From Limonium bicolor (taxonomy: Eukaryota > Streptophyta > Magnoliopsida > Caryophyllales > Plumbaginaceae), in NCBI GenBank assembly GCA_023374045.1, contig CM041777.1, positions 102,750,046 to 102,814,045 of the forward strand: a stretch of 64,000 nucleotides of DNA, written 5' to 3'. Made by a program: the position numbers and the translations under genes. Numbering within the stretch: position 1 is the stretch's first letter; each line of letters opens with the position of its first letter. The notes under the pieces were generated by a model, which had not been told where the DNA came from, made no database searches, and saw only the letters and a list, made by a program, of their open reading frames with translations. Shown here in pieces: positions 53,736-64,000 of the stretch.

Positions 53736-55249
53736 TGCTAATAGGATATTTGCAGGGAAGAGAATGTACAAAATGAATAAAATAATAACATAAATCCTAC
53801 AACTCTACTACGGGTAGTAAAAATCCCAGTCGGAATATAGTGTAAGTAAATTACGACCAAGAGTATCAAGCCCTAGGGACTTAGTAGAAAATTCGTCCTA
53901 ATCCTAGTAACTACCTATCCTAAATAAGTGGGGAAAAGATGAATAATAATTAAAATTGAAAAAAAACTAACTAAGGATCTAATTAAACGATATTTACAAA
54001 GGATTATCCTTAATTCAAGATAATAATCTTCATAAGAACAAACATGATCACAAAGTTAAGTTGAATAGTCAAGAATTGACCTACTCTTGAACACACCGAA
54101 TTGCGTGCCGGACATAAGATGCATGGCACATTCAAGAACTTTGAATGTGCAGGACACCAGAGATCCGGCATTGCATCCAGCAATGTCCAAATGTCAATGT
54201 TGTTTTCTAGTTTCAAATTCAAAACAAAACACTCTCAATCCATTATCGATTCCAGCAAATTTTGTGCCAATAAACGAACAGGAAAGAGGAGAATAAAATG
54301 ACTAATTCCAAATCTTAATTATCATTTCCTAAGTTATAAGAAATGAAGATAAAGACCACTTAAATTTCCTCAACCTGTTATGCCTTTATTTTGATTAACA
54401 AGGGAAGAATTTAGAAGAGAAGGGAAAGAGTAGCGAACTCATTCACTTTGCACACAAATAAAAAATTTAAGTTGAAACTCTTGACTTTATTAATGATCAC
54501 AAATGTTTTACAAGAGAACTATCTCTAACCAAGGAAGATCAAGAATTCTACTCAATCAACCATTCCATTACAAGAAGAGATATAAGGAGAAAAAGAGAGA
54601 ATCAAACTTGGTAAAATTTCCCTTGAACCCGATAACGTCTTCTCTTCGAAGGTTGATTGTGAAGAACTCTTGGCAGCACTTCGTACTGAATTTTGTGGAG
54701 TATGGAGCGAAATGTGGAATGAATGATGTATGTTGAAGTGCAGACTCTCAGCCTATTTATAAGCACCAATTTCTCCTTGTGCCGGATGGCATGCCGGGTC
54801 GACTTCATCCGGCATCAGATAAAAACACGTGCTTTCCCTTAACGGTCGAAACCGCCAAAACAGCGAAACGATGCTTGTACCGGACAGGGGATGTCTGGCA
54901 CCATACCCGGCATTAGGTAGTTTGTTAACGGTAATTAACCACTAACTCTTGGCGAACCAAGACGACTCACCACTGGTGCCGGCTAGGGAGTACCCGGCAC
55001 CACATCCGGCAATCTCCAATGTTACTCCAAGCTGCTGCCGTGAGTTGTACTTTCGGCATTATGTCTGGCGATGTTCGTCCCTTGGTCGGAAATTTATTCC
55101 TAACATAGAAAAATACACCACACATAAGTCTGGTCATATAAAATGGACTTTTTATATAAAATAGTGTAAATACTAACTATTCTATGCCTAATTTTACTAA
55201 TAATCTTACAATTCTAGTCTACAAAACATGATAAGTCTGAGGCTTATCA
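53736..55249 (-). repeat. 3' LTR of the Athila element
   Basis: On the plus strand it starts TGCTAATAGGATATTTGC and ends GAGGCTTATCA. It contains GTGCCGGACATAAGATG, CATGCCGGGTC and CCGGCATT-type hairpin words, a cluster of GCCGG/CCGGC motifs between 54110 and 55080. The open frames in this stretch (54010-54808, 54949-55164) have near-duplicates in the other LTR and are not genes. Confidence 0.9.
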
Positions 55250-56265
55250 AGGCCCTACACTTACCTTTTGCTAGTCCTCGAGCAAAACTTAACCAGAAAG
55301 AATAACTACTTATGCACAAAACAAATAATCTTAAGAATGACAACTAGATAATCATTTCCAACTACCTGACTCTAATTCACAAGCATCACTTAACCTTCCT
55401 AAATCGTCAAAAACATACTAATGGGTATAAAATAAAACATTCAATTAAAACTCGATAAAAAACTCTAGGGCTATTTTGCATAAGGGAATCTGTAGTCTTT
55501 CCTTTTTCAAGTTTCCAACATGCCGCCCTATTTTTCAAGGGTTTCTGAATGTGGCCAAGACCCTCATGAATGGTTTTCATGATTCAGGCCTATTTTTCTA
55601 GGTTTCAGAACCTGACCATGATTTTTTTATTTATAATGGGGAATTTAGGAGAAAAACAAAAGAAAAAAGTCTCAATTGTTTCTTTATTCTGAGGTAATTT
55701 TTGCAACCTTGTAGAATAATGCTTCTTCTTCTTTTTTTGTAAGAAGATTTTTTTTCTTTTTATTTTTCTCTTTTTTTGTATACTTTTTTTCCTTTTTTTC
55801 TATACATAATCCCTATCTAAGATATTCACCCAAAAGGATTTTCACCATTTCTAAAAATTGGAAAAATATTACCCAGAAGTAAATTAGAGATAAAAATAGG
55901 AGTGGATCACATACTTATGTTAATAAAGAGAGTCATGAAGTTAAAACAAAAATCCAAAAGTCATTAGAAAGCTTACCTCATGAGAGAATAACCATTTACT
56001 CTTCCCTAATCTTACTTTGCCAAAGGCATGCAAAAAGCTCAGTAGAAGATCAATAAACTTCAACTTATTATATTATACACTAGATATGCTTTTTTTTAAT
56101 TTAAAATTTATAATATTATTAATGGGGACCCCCTGCCCTACACTTGGCAGGAACACTGTCCCCAGTGTTCTAAGGAAAAATAAGGAAATACATAAAGAAT
56201 AGTAAAAGAAAAAGGAAAATGAAAGAAAAGACTCCCTTGGAAGTGGATGCCCAACGGAGGAGGCC
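55250..56265 (-). other. Athila 3' untranslated region, no env-like gene seen
   Basis: Between the integrase stop and the 3' LTR. It is low complexity with long T and A runs (55720-55800) and has no convincing frame. The G-rich minus-strand sequence AAGTGTAGGGCCT next to the LTR may be the polypurine tract. Confidence 0.5.
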
Positions 56266-57661
56266 CTACACTTGGGCTTTGGCCAGAGCGTGCTTTCTTG
56301 TGGAATGGCGATGCCATGTAGGTTTCTTTTTGCTGGAAGAAGGAATCTGGAAGCTATCTTGAAAACAAATGTAGGCGGAAATTATTTTGTTAGGGTCACT
56401 ACTCAGATATGTCTTAAGCCGGGACCCGTTGACTTTGAAGCGTTCGCCTATAGCATTCTCAAGTTCAAGAGAACCAAACTCATTTGTAGAAGTGATGATG
56501 AAAGGTCCAGCCCAATGAGATTTTAACTTCCCCGGAAAAAGTCGAAGTCGAGAATTATAGAGGACTTTATCATCAACTTGAAAATTGCGCACAAGGATGG
56601 CTTGATCATGAATCTTCTTGGTTCTTTCCTTATAAATATGGGCATTCTCGTAAGCGTTGTGGCGTAATTCTTCAAGTTCAGAAAGCTGAAAGTTTCTTTT
56701 AACGCCAGCGGCCGTTATGTCATAATTTAAAGCCTTGAGGGACCAGTAGGCTCTATGCTCGAGCTCTACAGGTAGATGACATGCTTTACCAAACACTAGA
56801 CGGAAGGGAGTGGTCCCAATAGAAGTTTTGAAGGCGATCATATAGGCCTACAAGGCATCATCAAGCTTCTGGGACCAATCTCACCTAGATGAACTGACCG
56901 TTTTCTACAGAATCCACTTCAGTTCACGATTGGAAACTTCAGCATGTCCATTGCTTTACAGATGATAGGGAAGTGCTACTTTGTGATGGACCCCATAGTT
57001 TGTAGGAGTGCATTGAACTGGCGGTTGCAGAAGTGGGAACCACCATCAGAAATAATTGCCCTGGGCACGCCGAATCTAGTGAAGATGTTTTTCTTTAAGA
57101 ATTGAGGACTGTCTTGGCATCTACAGAAGGGCAGGAAATGGCTTCTACCCATTTGGAGACATAGTCCAACGACTAAAATGTATTGATGTCCTTGAGAAGG
57201 GGGAAAGGAACCCATGAAATCAATCCCCTAAACATCAAATAACTCAACTTCCAAGTTGTTGTTCAAAGGCATCTCATGATGTCTGGAAATATTGCCCTTC
57301 CTTTGACAACTATCACACTGTGAGACAAATTTATGAGCATCTTTATGCAGTGTAGGCCAAAACAAACCTTATTCTAGAACCTTAGCATCAATTCTGGTGG
57401 AACCATGATGTCCTCCAGCCTCCTTAGAATGGCAAAAATGTAAACATGCGGTGGCCTCATTTTCAGGATACACCTCCGGATGACTCTATCAGCACATACC
57501 TTAAAAAGGTAAGGGTCATCCGAGAAGAAGTGTTTGATTTGAGAAAGGAATCTCTTCTTTTGCTGCGAAGAGATACCATGAGGCACTATTCCGGAGGCTA
57601 GGTAGTTAGTGATGTCAACATACCATGGTTCCTTAGAGCTTACCCGTAAAGTAGCAAACAA
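56266..57661 (-). pseudogene. Athila integrase
   Basis: Right to left: 57374-57661 with the H2C2 finger region (IRRCILKM and following, degraded), then 56976-57215 with FTRFGVPRAIISDGGSHFCN (catalytic Asp of the D-x-G-x-F block). Last, 56266-56841 has [56 protein letters not shown] and the WAGPFIIT C-terminal domain. Frame changes and stops separate the parts. Confidence 0.9.
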
Positions 57662-57904
57662 ATCAACCCGATTTGCCTAAATTTTCTTTTCTGCCAGTTC
57701 TTCTACCTGCTAGACACTAAACACGGTCTCGTCTGGAAAATATTCCCTAATGGGAAATCCATCATATGGCCTCCCTATGAGAGAGGTGATCAGCTACCAC
57801 GTTGTGGCACCCTTTCTTGTCCACAACTAGCACATCAAGTTCTTGTAGCAGCAAAATCTAGCATAACAATCTTGGATTGGTGTATGCTTTTGTAAAAAGG
57901 TATT

Positions 57905-58930
57905 TCAAGGCGAATGGTCAGTATGGATGATCACCTCGCTACCCCATAAGTATGAGCGGAACTTGTCGAGGGCGAAAACGACGGCGAGAAGCTCTTTCTC
58001 TGTGGTTGTATAATTCTTTTGAGCATCCACAAGAGTTTTGCTTGCGTATGTGATAATCTGTAATATCTTGTCTTTTCTTTGACAGAGAGCGACCCCCACA
58101 GTGTAGTCACTAGCGTTGCACATGATCTTAAAGGAGAGAGACCAATCAGGGCCAACAACTACAGGAGCGGAAATTAACTTTTCCTTGATGATCTCAAAGG
58201 CCTCTAAACATTCTTCAGAGAAGTTGAACTTTTTATCTTTTACCAATAGATCACTCAGAGGCTTTGCTATCTTGGAGAAATCATTGATGAACCTGCGGTA
58301 AAAGCCAGCATGACCCAGGAATGCTCGAACTTCCTCGACGGTGGTAGGAGGAAGTTTCTTTATGACCTCGACCTTGGCCTGGTCAGCTTCAATCCCAGTT
58401 TTTGATACCCGATGTCCCAAAACTATGCCCTCTTTCGCTATGAAGTGGAATTTCTCCCAATTTAACACCAGGTTAGTATTTTCACACCTGGTTAAAATAA
58501 GATCTAATTGCTACAAACCATTATCAAAACTAGGACCATAAACATTGCAGTCATCCATGAAAACTTCAATACTTTTTTCAATGAAATCAGTGAAAATTGC
58601 TTGCATGCAACGTTGAAAAGTGGCAGGGGCATTACAGAGCCCAAATGGCATTCGGGTATAGGCGAAAGTTCCATAAGGACAGGTGAAGGTTGTCTTCTCC
58701 TAATCCTCATTTGCAATTGGGATTTGAAAATACCCCGAGAAACAATCAAGAAAACAATAGAATTCTTGCCCCGCTAATCTTTCCAATATCTGATCAATAA
58801 AAGGTAAGGGAAAGTGATCTTTTCTGGTGGCAGAGTTCAACTTCCTATAATCTATACACATTCGCCACCCCATTGTTTTCCTTTGAGGGATCAACTCCCC
58901 TTTTTCATTTGGGACCGCCTCTATCCCACC
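57905..58930 (-). pseudogene. Athila reverse transcriptase and RNase H
   Basis: 58700-58894: WRMCIDYRKLNSATRKDHFP, FIDQILERLAGQEFYCFLDC (first RT Asp) and FSGYFQIPI. 58504-58749, in another frame, covers the palm with VFMDDCNVYG in place of the YxDD box. 57905-58468: KEGIVLGHRVSKTGIEAD, VRAFLGHAGFYRRFINDFSK and VGPDWSLSFKIMCNASDYTV. RNase H blocks ITYASKTLVDAQKNYTTTE and IIHTDHSP follow. The RNase H first Asp region reads CNASD, which is normal for this lineage. Confidence 0.92.
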
Positions 58931-58969
58931 TTTTTGGGTACCACTTGGACAGGACTAACCCAAGGGCTA

Positions 58970-60064
58970 TCAGAAATGGGGTAAATAATACCAGCATCTA
59001 ATAATTTTTAGAACCTCATTCTTGACAACCTCTTTTAAATTAGGGTTTAGTCTCCTCTGACATTGCCTTAGAGGTTTGTGGTTTTCTTCCATGCAAATAC
59101 AGTGGCTACAAAAACTAGGGTCAATCCCTTTTAGATCCGCCAAACACCAACCTATGGCTCTCTTGTGATTTCCTAAGACTTCTAACAATTTGACTTCTTG
59201 TTCAAGAGAGAGAAGTGAGGAAATAATCACAGGGAGAGAATTGTTACCTGATAGGAAGACATATTTTAATTCAGCTGGAAGTTCCTTAAGTTTTACCTCC
59301 GGTGGTTGTTCGGTGGATGGTGTAGCCTTTTGAGGTGGGTGATCTAGTCTCTCCAGTGGTGGTTGGTAGATAGGATTTTTCCTTATACCATTATCCAATT
59401 GTTTAACGATGACATTGACTTCCTTAATTGAAGACTCTTCAATGGATGACACCAAGAGTTGCTCTAAGGCCTCCAACTCATGAGGTTCAACTGAAGGTAT
59501 GGAGAATACCTCTTCATCGTCTACGAAATCATTGTCGCCACCATTTGCTAAAAGACCAACACAACAAACAGTATGGGCAGAGACACTCTTCCTTACCATC
59601 TTTACCATATTAAACTCAATTTTCTCATCCTCGAAGCGGAAGGTGACCTTGCCATCATAAAAAACTATGACCGCTCTTGTAGTGGTTAAGAATGGTCACC
59701 CAAGAATCAAGGGGACTTCAGTATCCTCGTTGATATCCCGAACGACAAAAGCGGTAGGAAAGATGAATTTATCAACTCCAACCACCAAATTTTCTACCAC
59801 ACCCATTGGTTTAATGGAGGACCGATCTACTAATTGGAGAGAGAAGGAAACTGGCTTAAGTTGACTACCTTGGATCCTTGTGAATATGGAGTATGGCATG
59901 ATGTTGATGCTTACGCCAAGGTCACATAAACCATGGCCGCAGTTATCATTGCCTATGTAGCAAGGTACGATCGATATCCCAGGGTCTTTCTGCTTGGGAT
60001 GCATTGCGCGCACTAGGGCCGCCGAACACTCTTTCGTCAGCGTGACCATTTCCAACTCTTCCAT
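58970..60064 (-). pseudogene. Athila protease and PR-RT linker
   Basis: 59696-60064 contains HGLCDLGVSINIMPYSIFTR, where the Athila protease active site usually reads LCDLGAS.N.MP. VVRDINEDTEVPLILG follows. 58970-59608 is the acidic linker ending KGIDPSFCSHCICMEENHKP, before the RT. The two parts are in different frames. Confidence 0.88.
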
Positions 60065-60565
60065 TTACCTCTTGTTGCTCATTAATTCCTCGAGGAATTT
60101 AGCATAAGTGGGCATCTGTCTTAAAGCATCGATCAAGGGAATGTCAATAGTCAAACGTTTAAAAATTCCTTAAAATTTCTTAAATTGCTCATCCATATGC
60201 TTTTTCTTGAGCCTACTACGAAATGGTAAATTTTCAGTAGAAGATTGATTATTAAGAGGAGAGGAGTCATTAGAGGGAATGTTAGAAATAGAGGGGAAAG
60301 AAGTAGGAGCCTATGTCTCTTGGGGTAATATGAAGGGTGTTACTTCCTCCATATCACCAGGCGTCACTTGCTTTTCTTTTTCTTTTTCTTTTTCTTGATT
60401 TCTACTTACTTCCCTTCCACTTCTGAGAGTGATGGCGCTTACATCTTTACTCTCAATGGAGACCGACTTCGCATGCTCTCTAGGGTTCAGTTGGGTCTGA
60501 GATGGGAATTGGCCAGGTGGCCTTGGCTGGGTAAGTATTTGTTGGAGTTAAGATTGCAACAATTT

Positions 60566-61740
60566 TTAGTCCTTGCGAAGGGCTGAGATCTCTTCTTGAG
60601 TATCTCTTGATTTATTCATGAGCGTCTTCATCATATCACGCATCTCTGCCATTTTGGCTTTAGAATTTGATGGGAGTTGGGAGGATTGGTGAGAGGAGAC
60701 TCTGCCATAAGGGGGTTGTGAGAATTGTCTCAAACCTCCTTGATAGCCGACATTGTTTTGAAAGTTTTGAGGGGGTTGAGTACCACGTTGCCAAGGCTGT
60801 CGAAACCCTTGGTTGTTGGCTACATAATTAACTTCCTCAGATGCCTTAAGTTCTTGCAACTTAGGGCATTGCTCGAATCATGTGGTCCACCACACTATGA
60901 ACAAGGCATGTTAGAAGGTGGTAAAGGAAACATAGAAGGACGAGATACCTGAGCATGTGGTCTTGCGTTAACCACATATGCTTGTTGAGGAAAAGAACTC
61001 ATGGCCAACTGCTCCACGACCTTTTACAGGGTACTTACCTTGGTTGCCTACTGAGCATTGCTCTCCAACAACTGCTCATGACTCTTCATTAACTTGTCAA
61101 ATTTGTTATCATTTTCCCTGATGTGGTACAACCTTGGGATACTGCCTCTAGTCCCACCGGTGGCCCAGTCTTGAATTTCTTCACAGAGGGATTCGATCCC
61201 ACTCAGAAATTACTCCCCTGGTTTCTTCAGGATGTCAGCACCAAGGGAGGACAACACCATAGTCTTGCATTGGTTCACCAGTCCCTTGTAGAACAACTGG
61301 GAAAGTTGCTCCTTTGTGAGACCGTGGTGGGGACATGTCAGAAGCAACCCCGTGAACCGATCCCAAGTCTCGCAGATGTTCTCTGACCCTGGTTACTTGA
61401 AATTATAGATCTCAGTGATCATATCCAGGGTTTGACTTGGTGGCAGGAACTTGTCGTAGAATTTGGTTGCCATGTCATCCCATGTGGAGATGGTACTCGG
61501 AGTCAGACTATGGTACCATTTGCTAGCAATCCCTATGAGGCTGTGAGGGAATAGAGAGAGTCGTGCGTACTGTAGGATGACCTCTGTCGCAGTAAGGCTG
61601 TTGACGTGCTGCAGAAACTTTGTTTTATGTAGCAGGGCTTCGTCTAGGTTCGAGCCATCAAACATGCCCAACTCCTTGACACAACAGATTTGGTGATAAG
61701 GCTTTAACTTTTGCCACATCATAATCGGCTTGTGGAAGTT
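60566..61740 (-). pseudogene. Athila gag
   Basis: 61393-61722: LTATEVILQYARLSLFPHSL, IGIASKWYHSLTPSTISTWD and FYDKFLPPSQT, the Retrotrans_gag core. A degraded zinc knuckle (CGGPHDSSN with a stop in place of an upstream residue) lies near 60860-60900. 60566-60859 is the Gln/Pro-rich tail ending in a coiled-coil-like stretch (KMAEMRDMMKTLMNKSRDTQ). Frames are broken between 60860 and 61390. Confidence 0.85.
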
Positions 61741-62078
61741 GAGGGAGGTTGATGGCGGGTTGTTGGCCTTGACTGGATGGCCTGTTGATGTTACGGACGG
61801 TAGGTGTTGTCATCTCGTGAGAAGTACTTGAATCTTCTTGTGTGATTCATTGATTCCTTCGTTGTCTTAAAGATTACAGAAGGGTCCTCTCGATCTCAGA
61901 GTCGAAGCTTGCTAATTCGTCAGGATGACTATGTGATCACAAAAGCATTCACTTAGAAGAATGAGTACCTAAGAGATGACAAAGAGAAATGTTTTTATGT
62001 AATATGAAGATAACTGTAACCATTTATTTAAAATAAAGTATCATTGTTATTACGTAATAAAAAAACACCAATACATAT

Positions 62079-62411
62079 CTAATAGATAGCCCTAAATCTA
62101 CTCCGCATAACCCTACTAGTAAATATGGCATAGAAGGGGTCCCTCTTGTGAACTCTACTAGTGAAGATACCCATATGAGGGTATCTCCCCCTAAGTTCAT
62201 CTACAGGTAGAACCCTCATGCGTGCTTGGGTTCTAAGACGGTGGTAGGCAAGGGCTGGATTCAACTTCCTCCGCTTTATAAAAATTTCTACCCCTGTACG
62301 GGGTTCCAGGGCATTCTCTACATATATGTGTAAAAAATGAAAGGGCCTTGATTCCCCACTTTGCAATTTAGCCACCCACATATTCGTAGGCATCCTGAAC
62401 ACAAAGTTCAA
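62079..62411 (-). other. open frame in the Athila leader, function unknown
   Basis: 110 residues, Arg-rich, starting MNFVFRMPTNMWVAKL. It lies between the primer binding site and gag, where leader sequence is expected. I recognise no domain. It may be an accidental frame. The region 61740-62078 shows nothing else. Confidence 0.3.
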
Positions 62412-62803
62412 TAACAGGGTGAGATAGATATAGGAGGGTCGAAACCAAGAAAAAGAACACTAAATTGAGACGTGTTGGGTGGATTACAGGAAGCATAGTT
62501 CCCGGTGTCAGACTTCCTTCAAATGTACCGGATGCCAACCCTCGGCATCACACACAGCATGTTTAAATGAAATAAAAAAAACACATTAATACAGATTTAT
62601 TAATTGGTGAAAATAATAAAAAAATTGAATTTTTGAATGTGCCGAACACTTTACCAGGAGTTTCATGCCCGGCATCGGACTTCCTCTGAATATACCGGAT
62701 TACGAAGTCCGGCTTCACGCACGGCTCATTCAACTTATTACTAAAAAATAACGAATCAAAGAATAAGAAATGTGGAAATCACGAGTTTAAGGACTTGGAC
62801 TAA

Positions 62804-62821
62804 TTCCCGGTAACGGCGCCA
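62804..62821 (-). other. primer binding site, tRNA-Asp type
   Basis: The minus strand reads TGGCGCCGTTACCGGGAA, three bases from the 5' LTR. This is one or two changes from the tRNA-Asp complementary site typical of Athila elements. Confidence 0.88.
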
Positions 62822-62824
62822 TTT

Positions 62825-64000
62825 TGGTAACAGGATATTTGTAGGGAAAAGAATGTACGAAATGAATAAAATAATAAAAGAAATCCTACAACTCTACTAC
62901 GGGTAGCAAAAATATCGGTCAGAATGTAGTATAAGTAAATTACGACCAAGAGTATCGAACACTAGGGACTTAGTAGAAAATTAGTCCTAATCCTAGTAAC
63001 TGCCTATCCTAAATAAGTGGGGAAAAGATGAATAATAATTAAAATTGAAAAAAAACTAAGGATCTAATTAAACGATATTTACAAAGGATTATCCTTAATT
63101 CAAGATAATAATCTTCATAAGAACAAACATGATCACAAAGTTAAGTTGAATAGTCAAGAATTGACCTACTCTTGAACTCACCGAATTACGTGCCGGACAT
63201 AAGATGCACGGCACATTCAAGAACTTTGAATGTGCAGGACACCAGAGATCCGGCATTGCATCCAGCAATGTCCAAATGTCAATGTTGTTTTCTAGTTTCA
63301 AATTCAAAACAAAACATTTCAATCCATTATTGATTCCAGCAAATTTTGTGCCAATAAACGAACAGGAAATAGGAGAATAGAATGACTAATTCCAAATCTT
63401 AATTATCATTTCCTAAGGTATAAGAAATGAAGATAAAGACCACTTAAATTTCCTCAACCTGTTATGCCTTTATTTTGATTAACAAGGGAAGAATTTAGAA
63501 GAGAAGGGAAAGAGTAGCGAACTCATTCACTTTGCACACAAATAAAAAATTTAAGTTGAAACTCTTGACTTTATTAATGATCACAAATGTTTTACAAGAG
63601 AACTATCTCTAACCAAGGAAGATCAAGAATTCTACTCAATCAACCATTCCATTACAAGAAGAGATATAAGGAGAAAAAGAGAGAATCAAACTTGGTAAAA
63701 TTTCCCTTGAACCCGATAACGTCTTCTCTTCGAAGGTTGATTGTGAAGAACTCTTGGTAGCACTTCGTACTGAATTTTGTGGAGTATGGAGCGAAATGTG
63801 GAATGAATGATGTATGTTGAAGTGTAGACTCTCAGCCTATTTATAAGCACCAATTTCTCCTTGTGCTGAATGGCATGCCGGGTCGACTTCATCCGGCATC
63901 AGATAAAAACACGTGCTTTCCCTTAACGGTCGAAACCGCCAAAACAGTGAAATGATGCTTGTACTGGACAGGGGATGTCTGGCACCATACCCGGCATTAG
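62825..64000 (-). repeat. 5' LTR of the Athila element, truncated by the window
   Basis: Starts TGGTAACAGGATATTTGTAG on the plus strand and follows the 3' LTR base for base with scattered changes, to the end of the window (matching 53736 to about 54917). About 330 bp of it should lie beyond 64000. Confidence 0.92.

Larger units (their letters stand above)
53736..64000 (-). mobile_element. Athila-type Ty3/Gypsy element, minus strand, 5' LTR cut by the window end
   Basis: The 3' LTR is 53736-55249 (1514 bp). The interior is 55250-62824. The 5' LTR starts at 62825 and runs off the window. The primer binding site at 62804-62821 is of tRNA-Asp type, typical of Athila. Gag, PR, RT, RNase H and IN follow in order on the minus strand, all broken. 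No envelope-like frame is seen in the 1-kb region before the 3' LTR. The LTRs are similar over the whole visible overlap, with scattered substitutions and small indels. It inserted in a plus-strand LTR. Confidence 0.92.

Noticed and set aside
54010..54808. small genes in the 54-55 kb region
   Set aside because: Near-identical frames recur at 63095-63892 because both are in the LTR pair; they are not genes.
59696..60064. intact Athila protease gene
   Set aside because: The frame is open but isolated; neighbouring gag and RT are in other frames with stops, so it is only an undamaged stretch.

Overview
This window is plant nuclear DNA, almost certainly from a dicot. It holds many nested transposable elements, GT-AG introns, plant-type Copia, Athila/Gypsy, L1-LINE, hAT, Stowaway and Tourist elements, and a Mutator-like element (MULE) with plant-specific domains. 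There are no bacterial-type genes, operons, CRISPR arrays or rRNA. The species cannot be named from the sequence. The only candidate ordinary host gene is a small secreted protein on the minus strand at 8.5-9.0 kb, weakly resembling pectin methylesterase/invertase inhibitors.

Layout, left to right. 1-13.4 kb: a mosaic of a decayed LINE reverse transcriptase (1.0-2.4 kb), two long-TIR Mutator-type MITEs (3.3-4.3 kb), a hAT-type element with target-site duplication (TSD) (4.9-5.4 kb), a 5'-truncated LINE with 20-bp TSD (5.8-7.6 kb), Stowaway MITEs, the secreted-protein gene, a hAT relic that still encodes the end of a hAT transposase (10.9-11.7 kb), and a telobox-rich tandem array (11.8-12.4 kb).

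13.455-27.262 kb: a ~13.8-kb MULE bounded by matching terminal inverted repeats (TIRs). It carries a plant-mobile-domain (PMD) gene, broken by a 3.57-kb solo LTR, a stop codon and a poly-C frameshift. It also carries a tandemly repeated fragment resembling ARGONAUTE4-class genes, a minus-strand gene resembling the N-terminal domain of MULE transposases, and a divergent promoter region filled by a ~95-bp tandem array. The last gene is a transposase with FAR1-like zinc finger, DDE core and SWIM finger, followed by an OTU protease-like domain. The catalytic residues are visible but the reading frame is broken several times. The array repeats a 10-bp word (GCAGTACAAA) that is also present in both TIRs; this is the most unusual feature of the window.

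27.7-44.8 kb: one Copia element on the minus strand, exploded by later insertions: a complete Copia on the plus strand with two 323-324 bp LTRs (29.5-34.7 kb), a 207-bp hAT MITE with perfect TSD, a 5'-truncated LINE (36.1-36.6 kb) and a full-length ~6.9-kb L1-type LINE with RRM-containing ORF1 and 17-bp TSD (36.9-43.7 kb), itself hit by a Stowaway MITE. Removing these leaves ~4.2 kb, the size expected for a Copia interior.

44.8-53.7 kb: a second, inverted copy of the telobox array, short TGTACATG repeats, a hAT-type element with perfect TSD, a Tourist-like MITE, a long stretch without recognisable genes, and a plus-strand LTR-like segment. 53.7 kb to the end: an Athila-type Gypsy element on the minus strand, with its 3' LTR at 53.7-55.2 kb, degraded gag-pol, a tRNA-Asp type primer binding site and a 5' LTR running off the window. 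All long coding units in the elements contain stops or frameshifts, so they are annotated as pseudogenes.
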